Part shown: positions 8,776-18,355 of the stretch, in pieces
Layout of the letters: each line of letters begins with the position of its first letter
Position numbering within the stretch: the first letter of the stretch is position 1
NCBI GenBank assembly: GCA_030684515.1
Contig: JAUXVJ010000002.1
Coordinates: 62,001 to 126,000 of the forward strand
Length of the DNA stretch: 64,000 nt
From: Actinomycetota bacterium
GTDB taxonomy: Bacteria; Actinomycetota; Actinomycetes; S36-B12
Direction of reading: 5' to 3'
Notes under the pieces: generated by a model
Seen by the model: the letters and a program-made list of their open reading frames with translations, nothing else
Told to the model about the DNA's origin: nothing
Database searches by the model: none
Program-made: the position numbers and the translations under genes

Positions 8776-9685
8776 GGTCGTGCCTCTCGATGCTGACAAG
8801 GCGGGGGGTTCCATCAGGCGCGAAGGCCCGGTGCAGCACGATGAAGGCCCCCGGCTGCATTCGCGGATCCCATGCCGGTCGAGTGCAGTCCTCGCCCATG
8901 GCCTCGGCAAGTGTTTCCAGGATTGTGGGCAGCACTGGTCGATGCGAGCAGATCACCATTGCATGATGCTGACTGACCAGATCGCGAATGCGCGCCGCCG
9001 TCTTCTTTGGATTTGAGTCGTAGTTCTCCTCGCTCAGAGCCGACTCAGAAATGACGGGCACTTGGGCGTATTTGGCGAATTTCTTCACGGTCTGCATGCA
9101 GCGCTCGGCATCTGATGAATGCACGGCCAAAATACCGTAGGCATCAAGCAGCGGAACGAGGGCTTTTGCTTGACTTCGACCCTTGCCGCTGACTGGCCGC
9201 TGATGATCGTGCTTGCCCTTGAAATCAGAGCGCTTTGCTGCTTGCGCATGGCGCAAGATGATCAGCGGAACAGTCGGTGGCAGAGTCGCAGCTTGTTCGA
9301 CCAAGTCGGCATCGCGTTCGTAGGTCAGTAGTTGCCTCGCCTGTGCGACAGGCATCCAGCGAATCTCATCGACCTCGTCGTCTGGGAGAAATTCCTCTTC
9401 GCTGGCAACGCGTGCCGCCCAATAGTCCACAGTCTTTGGCAGCCCTAACGCTTCGTACTCCAATGTGGGCAGGCGCGGACCGAGCACGGCTTGGACGCCG
9501 GTTTCCTCATCGCATTCGCGGACAGCAGCCGCGATGACATGTTCGCCCATGTCGATCTTGCCCTTGGGCAGTGACCAGTCACTTCGATGAGGGCGATGGA
9601 CGATCAAGGTTTCGTATCGCCCTTGCGCACCCCGCATGAGCACAACGCCAGCTGCACGAATCGGAAGCATGCCGCTGTCGCTCAT
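8765..9685 (-). CDS. mutT1: NUDIX hydrolase fused to histidine phosphatase, MutT1 type
   Basis: Residues 1-140 are a NUDIX domain with the box G-x5-E-x7-REC-x-EE-x-G (from GKIDMGEH to RECDEETG). Residues 155-300 are a histidine-phosphatase domain starting LIILRHAQA, with the second histidine in CSHRPVLP. This fusion is that of mycobacterial MutT1, which cleans oxidised nucleotides (8-oxo-dGTP) and diadenosine polyphosphates. It is the last gene of the ppk1-CYTH/CHAD-mutT1 run; its ATG overlaps the CYTH/CHAD stop by 4 bp. Its 3' end overlaps the convergent protease gene by 11 bp. Confidence 0.88.
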   Translation of the reverse strand: MSDSGMLPIRAAGVVLMRGAQGRYETLIVHRPHRSDWSLPKGKIDMGEHVIAAAVRECDEETGVQAVLGPRLPTLEYEALGLPKTVDYWAARVASEEEFLPDDEVDEIRWMPVAQARQLLTYERDADLVEQAATLPPTVPLIILRHAQAAKRSDFKGKHDHQRPVSGKGRSQAKALVPLLDAYGILAVHSSDAERCMQTVKKFAKYAQVPVISESALSEENYDSNPKKTAARIRDLVSQHHAMVICSHRPVLPTILETLAEAMGEDCTRPAWDPRMQPGAFIVLHRAFAPDGTPRLVSIERHDLNE

Positions 9686-11217
9686 AGCAAACCCGAATGT
9701 CGCGCAGCTTTTCTCGTCGTGCTCCAGGCGTCTGCGAAATTCAGGCGGCCCTCGTATTCGGACTCGACCTCGATCGCGTGCAGCAGGCCAAGAGCGAAGC
9801 CGGTCTGCCCGTTGGTATCGGGGTGCTGTGCCAACTCCTGCACGAACATCTGAGCCACATATGCATCTTGATGGTCCCCCAGAAGCTCGGTGATCTCGGC
9901 AAGTGACTTGGCAAAGCGGCGCACAGCGCCAGATGGAAATACCGGCAGCACTGCATCAACGGCGTAACGGGCGCGCTTGGCCTTGATTCGGGCGCGGTGC
10001 CACTCATCAGGGGGCCCTTCCAGCTCCAACTTGCGACAGGACTTCGCAAGGGCATTCCAGGCATGCGCGACCAAGGGGGGCAGTACGTCCTCGCAGGCCT
10101 GGTAGGCATCGTCCAGAAGCCGTGGCTCACGCGCTGCACTGATGAGATCTTCGATCAGGTAGGTGTGCCGGTCGCTGCGCAGAGCGGCCATCGCCCCTGA
10201 ACGCGCGCCTTCCACGCGCCGATCCAAGGCCGTTCGGGTCGCATCCTGCGCCATCTGAGACTGCGGTTCTGGCAAGAGAGCGCTGTGCGCGATGAGCCGC
10301 TCTTCGAGAACCTCGCTGTCGCGAATGATGCCCATCTCTGTGGCCAGCCAAGCAAGTTCCTCTTCGAGCTGCTCTGCCCATTCATGCTCGAGCAGCGGAT
10401 CAAAGGTGCGCAGAATGCTGCGCAGTCGTCGGCCTGCAACGCGGACCTGATGGACGGCGTCAGGCAGATCGCGACGTACTGCTACGTCGGCAAAGATCAG
10501 AGCGCGCACGTGACCGGCAATTGTCGAACGGACCGCGTCCGCTGCAATGCCAGTACGGGGGGGCATCGGGAGTTCAGGGACATCGGCCGGCGCGGACGCA
10601 CGTGGCCCCAGGGCTGCGGCTGCCTTGCTCATGGTTCCGGGAACGGCACCGGCGTTGAGCAATGCGCCGCTCAAGCGATCCATGGCGTCCAGCGCGTCTG
10701 GATTCTCATTGTCGAGCAATTCGATTTCGAGTTCACGGAAGATCGCCAGAGCAGTGCCGCTCCGATCGACAACCGTGACAGTGTCATCGACGATCTCAAC
10801 AAGCGGAACCCCGTTGCTATTGCTGACAATGCGCGGCGTGCGTTGCGTGCGCAATTCAACAACCGGCGTCAATGCCTGCGCGCGTACGAGGGGACCGATG
10901 ATGTCTGCCAACTCGGCAGGAATCTGTCCGATCGCGCCCGACTCAAGTGGAGTCTGCAGTTCATCGCGAACCCAGTCACCCGCACCGAACACTGGAAGCT
11001 TGAGGTGCCAGCCCTGATCGGCTCCGCCCTCGCGTCGACGCAGGGTTACCTTCCAGCGGAACAAGGTGAGGTCTGCGGTGTCGTGATACACCGCAGTCAT
11101 AGCAACGGTTGGCTGCTCTTCAAGCTGTTCGACCACGGTGGAGAGATCTGGCCATGTGAACATCGCATGGACCCGGAATTTGCGCTCGATCTCCCGATGG
11201 CTTGTCGGTGCGCTCAC
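9682..11217 (-). CDS. CYTH and CHAD domain protein (polyphosphate-associated)
   Basis: The 511-aa protein starts at a GTG overlapping the ppk1 stop by 4 bp. Residues 8-200 form a CYTH (triphosphate tunnel) domain with the EIERKF metal/triphosphate motif. Residues 230-500 form a CHAD alpha-helical domain with conserved basic helices ([18 protein letters not shown] and [16 protein letters not shown]). CYTH enzymes hydrolyse inorganic triphosphate or related substrates, and CHAD domains bind polyphosphate granules. Direct linkage to ppk1 supports a role in polyphosphate turnover or granule targeting. Confidence 0.92.
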   Translation of the reverse strand: MSAPTSHREIERKFRVHAMFTWPDLSTVVEQLEEQPTVAMTAVYHDTADLTLFRWKVTLRRREGGADQGWHLKLPVFGAGDWVRDELQTPLESGAIGQIPAELADIIGPLVRAQALTPVVELRTQRTPRIVSNSNGVPLVEIVDDTVTVVDRSGTALAIFRELEIELLDNENPDALDAMDRLSGALLNAGAVPGTMSKAAAALGPRASAPADVPELPMPPRTGIAADAVRSTIAGHVRALIFADVAVRRDLPDAVHQVRVAGRRLRSILRTFDPLLEHEWAEQLEEELAWLATEMGIIRDSEVLEERLIAHSALLPEPQSQMAQDATRTALDRRVEGARSGAMAALRSDRHTYLIEDLISAAREPRLLDDAYQACEDVLPPLVAHAWNALAKSCRKLELEGPPDEWHRARIKAKRARYAVDAVLPVFPSGAVRRFAKSLAEITELLGDHQDAYVAQMFVQELAQHPDTNGQTGFALGLLHAIEVESEYEGRLNFADAWSTTRKAARHSGLL

Positions 11218-13292
11218 GAGACACCCGAATGACGTGCGCGCGCCATCAAAGTCTCCTGATAATCGGGGAGCAGGGTGCCGTCATCGGCGTACACCCTGCG
11301 CGTCCAGACCCCTTCCTCCGAAAGATTCCAGACGCAGAAGTCACCACCCATGGCCATGTCGAATAGCTCATTGACCCACGCGATCTGCGTGCCTTCGACC
11401 AAGCGCACGAGAGTCTCGACTCGTCTGTCAAGATTTCGATGCATCATGTCGGCTGAGCCGATCCACACTTGCCGATCCCCGCCATTTTCGAAGCAGTAGG
11501 CACGTGAGTGCTCCAGGAAGCGACCCAGGATGCTCACCACTCGGATGGTCTCGCTCAAGCCTGGAACTCCGGGGCGCAGGGCGCAGATGCCTCGTACCCA
11601 GACGTCGACCGGCACTCCAGCCTGTGAAGCGCGGTAGAGCGCATCAATGACGGGCTCGTCGACAAGGGCGTTGCACTTGAAGCGGATTCCAGAGGTCACT
11701 CCGGCCTCGTGGTTTTCGATCTCTCGCTCAATGCGCTCGACTAGGCCTGTGCGAACTGAATGTGGAGCCACCAGCAGTCGTGCGTACTCAGTGTTCATCG
11801 AATAGCCCGAGAGCACGTTGAACAGATTCGAGACATCCTCGCCAACCTCGGCCGAGCAGGTCAGCAGGCCCATGTCCTCGTAGAGCCGTGCGGTCTTGGG
11901 GTGGTAGTTGCCGGTGCCCAGATGGCAGTAGCGACGCAGTTGGTCGCCGTCGTTGCGCACCACCATCGATGCCTTGCTGTGCGTCTTGAGTCCGACCAGT
12001 CCGTACACCACGTGGACGCCGGCTTCTTCAAGCTTGCGACTCCAGTCGATGTTGTTCTGCTCATCGAAGCGAGCCTTGATCTCAACGATCGCAAGCACTT
12101 GCTTGCCGTTCTGCGCTGCATTGATCAGTGCATCGACGATGGGCGAATCGCCAGAGGTCCGATAGAGGGTCTGCTTGATGGCAAGCACATGCGGATCGAT
12201 TGCTGCCTGTTCCAGGAACAGTTGCACGCTGGTACTGAATGAGTCGTAGGGATGGTGCAGCAGGACATCTCGCTCTCGAACCACTGCGAAGATGTCAGGC
12301 GCGTGTGAAGTCTCGACTTCAGACAGGGTCCGTGAGGTGTGCGAGACGTAGACCGCCTGCTTCAGGTCAGGACGATCGAGCTCGACGAAGCCCCAAAGTC
12401 CCGTCAGATCAAGGGGTCCTGGGATTCGGAAGACCTCACTTTCAGTGATGTCCAATTCGCTGGTCAGCAGCTCGAGCACATAGGGGTCGATCGAGGCCTC
12501 GACCTCAAGGCGCACCGGGGGCCCGAATCGGCGGCGCATGAGTTCGCGTTCAAGGGCGAGCAGCAGGTTTTCAGCATCGTCTTCTTCAACTTCAACATCT
12601 TCGTTGCGAGTCACGCGAAAACTGTGATGCTGCAAGATCTGCATACCCGGAAAGAGTTCGCTGAGCCGGGAAGCGATGACATCTTCTAAAGGCACAAAAC
12701 GTTGCGATCCCAGCGGCACAAATCGAGGCAGGGACGGCGGAACCTTGACGCGTGCGAAGAGTTCGTTTCCAGTAATTGGATTGCGCACCACTACAGCAAG
12801 GTTGAGTGAGAGCCCGCTGATGTAGGGAAATGGGTGCGATGGGTCAACGGCCAAAGGGGTGAGGACCGGAAAGACCTGCGCATGGAAGAACTTGTCGAGC
12901 GAAGAGCGCTCGTCTTGAGTCAGTTGCTCATAGCGGAGGAGCTCGATTCCCTTTTCGGCCAGACCGGGCAGCACCTCGGCCTGAAAGACCTGGGCATGCT
13001 CGCGCTGAAGAGAGTGGGCGCGGTCCCAGATGGACTCCAGCACCTCTTTGGGGTTGTTGCCGCTTGCTGAGCGGACGGCAATGCCGGTGGCGATGCGTCG
13101 CTTCAAACCGGCAACGCGCACCATGAAGAACTCGTCGAGGTTGCTGGCAAAGATAGCGAGAAACTTCGCCCGCTCCAGAATCGGCAGGTTCTTGTCTTCT
13201 GCGAGTTCAAGGACCCGCTGATTGAAGGACAGCCATGACAGCTCCCGATCGAGAAATCGCTCGGCGGGGACGGTCTCTGATGAACTTGTCAC
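11214..13292 (-). CDS. ppk1: Polyphosphate kinase 1
   Basis: Ppk1 reversibly makes long-chain polyphosphate from ATP. The 692-aa protein carries the expected series: N-terminal helical domain ([19 protein letters not shown]...[11 protein letters not shown]), head domain, and two PLD-like domains with [14 protein letters not shown], the KTHSK phospho-acceptor histidine and [23 protein letters not shown] 13292 is chosen because the next upstream starts would run into mshD, and it gives the usual N-terminus and length. It is followed immediately by CYTH/CHAD and mutT1 and preceded by mshD at a 40-bp distance, so one operon is likely. Confidence 0.95.
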   Translation of the reverse strand: MTSSSETVPAERFLDRELSWLSFNQRVLELAEDKNLPILERAKFLAIFASNLDEFFMVRVAGLKRRIATGIAVRSASGNNPKEVLESIWDRAHSLQREHAQVFQAEVLPGLAEKGIELLRYEQLTQDERSSLDKFFHAQVFPVLTPLAVDPSHPFPYISGLSLNLAVVVRNPITGNELFARVKVPPSLPRFVPLGSQRFVPLEDVIASRLSELFPGMQILQHHSFRVTRNEDVEVEEDDAENLLLALERELMRRRFGPPVRLEVEASIDPYVLELLTSELDITESEVFRIPGPLDLTGLWGFVELDRPDLKQAVYVSHTSRTLSEVETSHAPDIFAVVRERDVLLHHPYDSFSTSVQLFLEQAAIDPHVLAIKQTLYRTSGDSPIVDALINAAQNGKQVLAIVEIKARFDEQNNIDWSRKLEEAGVHVVYGLVGLKTHSKASMVVRNDGDQLRRYCHLGTGNYHPKTARLYEDMGLLTCSAEVGEDVSNLFNVLSGYSMNTEYARLLVAPHSVRTGLVERIEREIENHEAGVTSGIRFKCNALVDEPVIDALYRASQAGVPVDVWVRGICALRPGVPGLSETIRVVSILGRFLEHSRAYCFENGGDRQVWIGSADMMHRNLDRRVETLVRLVEGTQIAWVNELFDMAMGGDFCVWNLSEEGVWTRRVYADDGTLLPDYQETLMARARHSGVS

Positions 13293-13332
13293 GCTGGCAT
13301 CGTTCCACAGGAAGGTGAACAGGCAGTAGGCA

Positions 13333-14271
13333 TCAGATGGCCGATTGGTAGCGGTACATGACGTCGACATCCCACCGTGCGAACCCCATGTCCTCGTAGA
13401 GGGTGATGGCTGCCTCATTTGTGGCGTCGACATAGAGCATGCTCTGGACGAGTCCGCGAGAGCGCATGTGATGAAGACCGGCGAGAGTCAGAGCTCGGCC
13501 AAGGCCCTTGCCTTGCAGGGTCGGATCCACCCCCACGACGTACACCTCGCCGATGGCCTCGTGCACATGACCGTGATGATGGTCAGAGTCAATTGAGCCG
13601 TGAACCTTGGTCCAGTGGAAGCCCAGCATGCGTCCAGATGCTTTGTCGGCCGCAATCAGGAAGCCCGGCACGGAGAACCATGGCTCCTGCATCCGACGAT
13701 GCAGGTCATTGATGGTCCAGTCGCCCTGCTCCATGTGTCCAGCGAAGGCCAATGCGTTCACCTTCACCCACTCCTCGTCATCCACGCCGGGAATGAAGGT
13801 GCGCAAAACGACATCTTCGGGGAACACCGCCGGCGGCAGGGGCGCCAGCAGCGATCGACGCATCTGCCACAGGGTGCGCAGGTGTCGGAAGCCAAGACTG
13901 AGCGCCCACTTGCCGGCATCAGCCTGCTCGCCATGCGCCCACAGGCGCAGGCGGCCTGAAGGAGTGGCCGCGAGCACTTCGGAGATAAGTGCGCGACCCA
14001 GTTCTTCGGTGCGGACCTTTGGCGCCACTGCGATCTCCGCGCTCGGGCCTTCGACTTCATCTGTGACATCCAGATGGGCGTAGCCAACGAGCTCCTCGTC
14101 CTGCCACAGCAGGAAGTGCCGGCCGTGATCGTCTCCGCCATGACGCAGGTGCAAAAGCACGTGCTCAGAAACCGGGGAGAGTCCATCGAATTCGGTCACC
14201 TGCTCGATGAGCGCAACGGCGAGATCAATCTGCGGCTGGTCCAGCCGAGTCGTGATTTCCAGACCCTTCAC
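13333..14271 (-). CDS. mshD: Mycothiol synthase (acetyl-CoA:Cys-GlcN-Ins N-acetyltransferase)
   Basis: MshD acetylates Cys-GlcN-Ins in the last step of mycothiol synthesis. The 312-aa protein has two tandem GNAT domains: a degenerate N-terminal half (to about residue 140) and a C-terminal half with the acetyl-CoA loop [16 protein letters not shown] and the ending [18 protein letters not shown]. Length and C-terminus are typical. It begins 2 bp after the glnR stop, the same neighbour order as known for mycobacteria. MshA is encoded about 7 kb away (21429-22727), so mycothiol is very likely the main thiol of this organism. Confidence 0.93.
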   Translation of the reverse strand: MKGLEITTRLDQPQIDLAVALIEQVTEFDGLSPVSEHVLLHLRHGGDDHGRHFLLWQDEELVGYAHLDVTDEVEGPSAEIAVAPKVRTEELGRALISEVLAATPSGRLRLWAHGEQADAGKWALSLGFRHLRTLWQMRRSLLAPLPPAVFPEDVVLRTFIPGVDDEEWVKVNALAFAGHMEQGDWTINDLHRRMQEPWFSVPGFLIAADKASGRMLGFHWTKVHGSIDSDHHHGHVHEAIGEVYVVGVDPTLQGKGLGRALTLAGLHHMRSRGLVQSMLYVDATNEAAITLYEDMGFARWDVDVMYRYQSAI

Positions 14272-14273
14272 GC

Positions 14274-15008
14274 CTACTGCAGCCCTACTTCAAGAATCTC
14301 GTCTTCAAGCACTGCCATCGAAGCCTCGTCAAGATGCTGCGGTACGAAGCGGTAGCCGACGTTGCGCACTGTGCCGATCAGTGCCTCGTGCTCCAGGCCC
14401 AACTTGGCGCGTAAGCGCCGGACATGGACATCAACAGTGCGCGTGCCACCGAAGTAGTCATAGCCCCAGACTTCCTGCAGGAGAAGCGCGCGAGTGAAGA
14501 CTCGTCCTGGATGCTGAGCCAAAAACTTCAGCAGCTCGAATTCCTTGAAGGTCAGGTCAAGCGCGCGGCCGCGCAGCTTGGCGGTGTACGTGCCTTCATC
14601 GATCATCAACTCGCCGCTGCGAATCTCTTCAGAATTTGCTGAATTCGGATCGATTTCAGGGGTCAGTCGAGAGGCGGCTAGGCGCAGCCGGGCTTCGACC
14701 TCAGCAGGAGAGGCAGTGTCGAGCAGTACCTCGTCCATGCCCCAGTCCCATTGGACAGCAGCCAGCCCGCCCTCAGTTGTGACCAGCACCAGTGGTGCTT
14801 GCACGCCGGTCTGCTGCAGGAGTCGGGTCAGCCCGCGGACAGCTGGCAGATCACGGCGGCCGTCAACTAGGAGCACGTCGCACTCAGGTGCGTTCAGCAG
14901 GGCAGTTGGCTCAGCCGGCAAAGTGCGAACCTGATGAGTCAGGAGCATGAGCGCTGGGAGGACTTCGGCGGAGGACTCAAGGGCACGGGTGAGCAGCACG
15001 ATTCGCAT
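14274..15008 (-). CDS. glnR: Orphan OmpR-type regulator GlnR
   Basis: The 244-aa protein combines an atypical receiver domain (residues 1-115) with an OmpR winged helix (residues 135-235, ending [14 protein letters not shown]...[11 protein letters not shown]). The segments [17 protein letters not shown] and [21 protein letters not shown] match the GlnR pattern, where the receiver is thought to act without phosphorylation. GlnR controls nitrogen assimilation genes in Actinobacteria. ATG 15008 is chosen because AGGAGG sits 8 nt upstream; a GTG three codons earlier overlaps that Shine-Dalgarno. mshD follows at 2 bp. No sensor kinase gene is adjacent. Confidence 0.88.
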   Translation of the reverse strand: MRIVLLTRALESSAEVLPALMLLTHQVRTLPAEPTALLNAPECDVLLVDGRRDLPAVRGLTRLLQQTGVQAPLVLVTTEGGLAAVQWDWGMDEVLLDTASPAEVEARLRLAASRLTPEIDPNSANSEEIRSGELMIDEGTYTAKLRGRALDLTFKEFELLKFLAQHPGRVFTRALLLQEVWGYDYFGGTRTVDVHVRRLRAKLGLEHEALIGTVRNVGYRFVPQHLDEASMAVLEDEILEVGLQ

Positions 15009-15060
15009 CTGCTGCACCTCCTGGGGCGTTGCGGCCTCTGACTAGAGCGACAATGGTCCC

Positions 15061-15861
15061 ATGAGGCCCGTCCGTCAAACCACGCTGGTCGCTTCAGACG
15101 GGGTTGAGCTCGCTGCCCGACACCTGGACGGGGTCGGCGGGGCGGTCTTTGTGGTCGTCCATGGATTCAACGGCAATGGCCTGGAAGGCCAGGTTCAGGC
15201 GATTGTCGAGCGCCTGGCGGGCTTTGGAGACGTCATCACCGTGGATTTGCGAGGCCATGGCGCCTCGGCCGGCCAATCGACCGTGGGGCGACTTGAAGTG
15301 CTTGATGTCGACGCTGCCATCCGGTGGGCCCGCGATCTGGGCTACGGGAGGGTGATCACCGTCGGTTTCTCACTTGGAGCCGCTGTGGCGATCCGGCAGG
15401 CCGGATTGTCGATCTACCCAGACCAGGCGTCCACGGGGGACCCGTTCGTTTCGAATCCCCCTGATGTCGTCGTCGCAGTGAGTGGACCAGCGTTCTGGTA
15501 CTACCGCGGGACCCGCGTCATGCGTCTGGTGCATTGGCTCATCGAGACGCCCACAGGGCGCCGAGTGCTGCATGCCCAAGGCACGAGGGTGGCACCAGAG
15601 AAGTGGCCAGAGACTCCACCGGTCGAGCCCGTGGCTGCTGCGGGAATGCTGAGGGGCACTCCACTGTTGGTGATCCATGGAACAGCAGATCGGTATTTTC
15701 CGCTGGAGCATCCCAGGGCTCTGCATCGAGCAGCCCTTGAGGGTGGCAATATCGATACCGAACTTTGGGTTTTGGACGGCATTGGGCATGCTGAGGGTGC
15801 AGTGCAACTCAGCACGATTGACGATTTGGCGAAATGGGGGTTGGCGCGATGCGCGGACTGA
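15061..15861 (+). CDS. Alpha/beta hydrolase family protein
   Basis: The 266-aa protein has the alpha/beta hydrolase pattern: oxyanion segment VVHGFNGNG, VDLRGHGASAG, nucleophile elbow GFSLGAA (Ser near residue 104), acid in HGTADRYFP and His in GIGHAEGA. It lacks a signal peptide, so it is probably a cytoplasmic esterase, lipase or acyl hydrolase; substrate unknown. It is divergent from glnR with 52 bp between. Its end overlaps the downstream membrane thioredoxin gene by 13 bp, suggesting an operon. Confidence 0.85.
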   Translation: MRPVRQTTLVASDGVELAARHLDGVGGAVFVVVHGFNGNGLEGQVQAIVERLAGFGDVITVDLRGHGASAGQSTVGRLEVLDVDAAIRWARDLGYGRVITVGFSLGAAVAIRQAGLSIYPDQASTGDPFVSNPPDVVVAVSGPAFWYYRGTRVMRLVHWLIETPTGRRVLHAQGTRVAPEKWPETPPVEPVAAAGMLRGTPLLVIHGTADRYFPLEHPRALHRAALEGGNIDTELWVLDGIGHAEGAVQLSTIDDLAKWGLARCAD

Positions 15862-16340
15862 GCCTGATTGTTGTCGTTCTGCTTGCGGCGACAGCCTTTG
15901 GACTCTGGCGTCGCCAGACCGACGGTCGCATGAAGTCCGTGAGCAGTGCAGTGCCGGTGCCGGTGCCGGTGGGTGACGATGACCCCGAGGTTGATGTCAC
16001 CAATGCCTCCATCGCCGAACATGGCGGAGAGCAGTTGACTGCCGCGCAATTGGGCGCCGATCTGGGTACTGAAGCCACCCTCGTGCAGTTCTCCACAGCG
16101 TTCTGCCAGCCGTGCCGGGCCACCCGCCGCATTCTTGACGAGGTGGCGACCATGGTTGAGGGAACCGTGCATATCGAAATCGATGCCGAGGCCCATCTGG
16201 AGCTCGTGCGACTGCTCGATGTGCGCAGAACCCCCACTGTTTTGGTCTTGGACTCGCGAGGTCTGATCACCAAGCGAGCTGTAGGACTGCCGCGAAAGGC
16301 CGACGTGATTGCTGCCCTCGGGCAGGTCATCCAGTCCTGA
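15849..16340 (+). CDS. Membrane-anchored thioredoxin-like protein
   Basis: The 163-aa protein begins with a transmembrane anchor (MRGLSLIVVVLLAATAFGLW), then a Pro/Val/acid linker and a thioredoxin fold with the redox motif CQPC at residues 86-89 inside LVQFSTAFCQPCRATRRIL. The cis-Pro loop is RTPTVLVLDSRG. The domain probably faces outside. An in-frame ATG at 15834 is also possible. The DUF4395 membrane protein follows 85 bp later, a frequent partner of thioredoxins in Actinobacteria, so the pair may handle extracytoplasmic disulfide or thiol chemistry. Confidence 0.85.
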   Translation: MRGLSLIVVVLLAATAFGLWRRQTDGRMKSVSSAVPVPVPVGDDDPEVDVTNASIAEHGGEQLTAAQLGADLGTEATLVQFSTAFCQPCRATRRILDEVATMVEGTVHIEIDAEAHLELVRLLDVRRTPTVLVLDSRGLITKRAVGLPRKADVIAALGQVIQS

Positions 16341-16425
16341 GTTGCAGATGGCTTGCATGCGCCTGAGAATTGCAATGACTGATTGCAACCTTGTTTCTCG
16401 ACAATGACGGGATTAGCCTCACACC

Positions 16426-16893
16426 ATGTCTCAGCCTGTTGATTGCGATCCGCGCGTTGAAGTTGACGTGCGCGGACCCCGCTTTGCTGCCGCCGTCACC
16501 ACTGTTGTGCTGGCGCTCATCCTGCTGACCTTGGACTCGGCTGTCGGTGTAAGCCTGCTGGTGCTGCAGACCCTGGTCTTTGGCCTGGGAGCATTTCTTG
16601 GCCTTCGCTACCAGCCATACGGAATTGTCTTTCGCTCCCTCGTGCAACCTCGGTTGGCCCCGCCATCGGAGTTTGAAGACGCTGCACCCCCACGCTTTGC
16701 GGCCCTTGTCGGCTTCATCTTCACTGCGGTGGCGCTGATGGGAATCATCAGCGCAGTCACCGCCATTGCCTATGTCGCTGTCGCGATGGCGCTGGCCGCG
16801 GCATTCCTGAATGCGGCCTTCGGCTTCTGTCTGGGATGTGAGATGTACCTGATCGGGCGCCGCATTTTCGCTCGTCCAGTTGCAATTCAGTAG
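16426..16893 (+). CDS. DUF4395 membrane protein
   Basis: The 155-aa protein has an N-terminal CDPRVEVDVRGPRFAAAV segment, then about four hydrophobic segments (VVLALILLTLDSAVGVSLLVLQTLVFGLGAF and ALMGIISAVTAIAYVAVAMALAAAF regions). The end, GFCLGCEMYL, holds a conserved-looking C-x2-C pair near the membrane. This matches the DUF4395 family, of unknown function, usually beside thioredoxin or sulfurtransferase genes, as here. It converges with the DsrE-like gene, overlapping by 7 bp. Confidence 0.8.
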   Translation: MSQPVDCDPRVEVDVRGPRFAAAVTTVVLALILLTLDSAVGVSLLVLQTLVFGLGAFLGLRYQPYGIVFRSLVQPRLAPPSEFEDAAPPRFAALVGFIFTAVALMGIISAVTAIAYVAVAMALAAAFLNAAFGFCLGCEMYLIGRRIFARPVAIQ

Positions 16894-17261
16894 ACCAGCG
16901 CTTGCGCGTCGGTCGTCAGGATCTCTTCGACAAAGCTGGCAGCTCCCGCGATGCGAATGCCAGCGAGCACCTGCTCTGAACTGATGCCTCGGCGTTGTGC
17001 ACACTGAGAGCAGAGCGTGACTGAGCCGGTCTCGATTATGGCGGCAAGGAGATCCTCCAGTGCAGCCGCATGATCAAGGCTGAACTCCGCAGCTCTTCCG
17101 GGCAGAGCAAGCCATGCTGCTTCACCTGCCAGCCAAAGGCTCACCTTCGACCCGGATGCGGCCGCAATGGCCGCGACATTGAATGCCTGAGCGCAACGCT
17201 CGGGTTCGTCAATGCCCGCTACAACTTTGACCACTAAAGGTCTCAAGGAATTCGCAGTCAT
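16887..17261 (-). CDS. DsrE-like small sulfur-relay fold protein
   Basis: The 124-aa protein, starting at ATG 17261 (MTANSLRPL), has the DsrE/DsrF shape: LVVKVVAGIDEPERCAQAFNVAAIAAASGSKV (strand, then helix of the peroxiredoxin-like fold), LWLAGEAAWL, and a cysteine pair CSQC in VTLCSQCAQRRGI near residue 88. Family members carry or sense sulfur. Between DUF4395/thioredoxin and Fur/nitrobindin genes it fits a thiol or redox neighbourhood. The protein is divergent from the small membrane peptide at 17281. Confidence 0.75.
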   Translation of the reverse strand: MTANSLRPLVVKVVAGIDEPERCAQAFNVAAIAAASGSKVSLWLAGEAAWLALPGRAAEFSLDHAAALEDLLAAIIETGSVTLCSQCAQRRGISSEQVLAGIRIAGAASFVEEILTTDAQALVY

Positions 17262-17280
17262 GGAAGGTAGGCTTCCGCAC

Positions 17281-17382
17281 ATGCTTGAAATCGTCTACAC
17301 GGGTGTGGTCGTCGGCGCGCTCGCGCTTCTGGGTCTTGCGCTCTGGCGTGGCGCATTTGGCTTGTTCATGAGTCAGGACTGA
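17281..17382 (+). CDS. Single-pass membrane microprotein (33 aa)
   Basis: A short frame from ATG 17281 to TGA 17382 encodes MLEIVYTGVVVGALALLGLA, then one charged pair (WRG) and a short tail ending FGLFMSQD. It has one strong transmembrane helix. It ends 5 bp before the nitrobindin-like gene and starts 19 bp upstream of the divergent DsrE-like gene, a position that fits a leader gene of the nitrobindin-fur-ygfZ operon. GGAAGG at 17262-17267 could act as a distant ribosome-binding site. Function is unknown; the call rests on spacing and composition only. Confidence 0.5.
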   Translation: MLEIVYTGVVVGALALLGLALWRGAFGLFMSQD

Positions 17383-17387
17383 GCTTC

Positions 17388-17915
17388 ATGGCGGTTCCCG
17401 CGCTCCCAACGGAGTTGGCCTCACTGTCGTGGATGATCGGTCTTTGGGTCGGCGTTGGTACCGGTCAGTACCCCACAATCGAGGACTTTCGCTTCGGTCA
17501 GGAAGTGTCGTTCAGCACCGACGGACGACCGTTTCTTTCATATGTGTCGCGCAGTTGGCTGCTTGATGAACAGGGCAATCGCGTGAAGCCACTGGCCGCA
17601 GAATCGGGGTTCCTTCGCCCGGGGCCAGCCAATACCGTGGAGATGCAGCTCTCGCACTCCACCGGTTACGCAGAGATCTGGTACGGAAAGGTCGAGGTCA
17701 CCGGTATTGAACAGGCCAAGATCACCGGAGCCCGAGTTGAGCTGCGCACCGATCTGGTCGCGCGCACTGAGAGCGCCAAGGACTACTCCGAGGGACATCG
17801 CCTCTACGGATTGGTCGATGGACGCTTACTGTGGACCTTTGACATGTCGGCCATGGGTCAACCGCTGAGCAATCACCTGGCGGCCACCTTGCATCCGATT
17901 GAGGAGAGTCTGTGA
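17388..17915 (+). CDS. Nitrobindin-like / FABP-family beta-barrel protein
   Basis: The 175-aa protein shows the heme-nitrobindin signature near the N-terminus, GLWVGVGTGQYPTIEDFRF (GxWxGxGxGxYPTI), and the late conserved HLAATLHPI, whose His is the usual heme ligand. Such proteins bind ferric heme in a 10-stranded barrel and isomerise peroxynitrite. The gene lies directly before fur with a 4-bp overlap (GTGA), consistent with a role in nitrosative or oxidative defence. Confidence 0.87.
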   Translation: MAVPALPTELASLSWMIGLWVGVGTGQYPTIEDFRFGQEVSFSTDGRPFLSYVSRSWLLDEQGNRVKPLAAESGFLRPGPANTVEMQLSHSTGYAEIWYGKVEVTGIEQAKITGARVELRTDLVARTESAKDYSEGHRLYGLVDGRLLWTFDMSAMGQPLSNHLAATLHPIEESL

Positions 17916-18355
17916 ACAGCGACTGGGATCAACGCCTGCGCGAACATGGATTCCGCATCACGCCCCAGCGCCAACTTGTGCTTGAGGCAGTAGAGCGACT
18001 GCGTCATGGCACCCCGGAGGAGATCCTCGTCGAGGTGCAAAGGACTGCGTCGGGCGTCAATCTTTCCACGGTCTATCGCACCCTCGAAGTGCTGGAAGAC
18101 GTCGGGCTTGTCACGCATGCGCACATCGGGCATGGCGCTCCCACGTATCACGCAGTCGACGAAGAACTGCATATCCACCTCGTGTGCGATACCTGCGGAC
18201 GGGTATCCAGTGCGCCCGGCGACATCGCCAAGACCTTCGTAGAGCAATTGCGATCCGATCACGCCTTTGTCACGGATATTTCACACATGGCCATACACGG
18301 TGAATGCGAATCGTGCTTTGGAGTCCTTGGCGAAGACCTGGTCCGGAGCCGCTGA
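17912..18355 (+). CDS. Fur-family transcriptional regulator
   Basis: The 147-aa protein has the Fur winged helix (FRITPQRQLVLEAVERLRHGTPEEIL...VNLSTVYRTLEVLEDVGLV) and metal-site residues: the His-rich EELHIHLVCDTCG segment and two CxxC pairs (CDTC, CESC) that hold structural zinc. It could be Fur, Zur, PerR or Nur type; sequence alone does not settle the metal. It is translationally coupled to the nitrobindin-like gene upstream and to ygfZ downstream (stop and start share one base), so it may autoregulate this unit. Confidence 0.88.
   Translation: MNSDWDQRLREHGFRITPQRQLVLEAVERLRHGTPEEILVEVQRTASGVNLSTVYRTLEVLEDVGLVTHAHIGHGAPTYHAVDEELHIHLVCDTCGRVSSAPGDIAKTFVEQLRSDHAFVTDISHMAIHGECESCFGVLGEDLVRSR

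Noticed and set aside
10285-11232. Long plus-strand frame (315 codons) inside the CYTH/CHAD gene
   Set aside because: Antisense shadow: no family motif; the opposite frame has clear CYTH and CHAD motifs.
15501-16388. Minus-strand frame of 295 codons opposite hydrolase and thioredoxin genes
   Set aside because: Covers two real genes on the other strand and lacks any recognisable domain.
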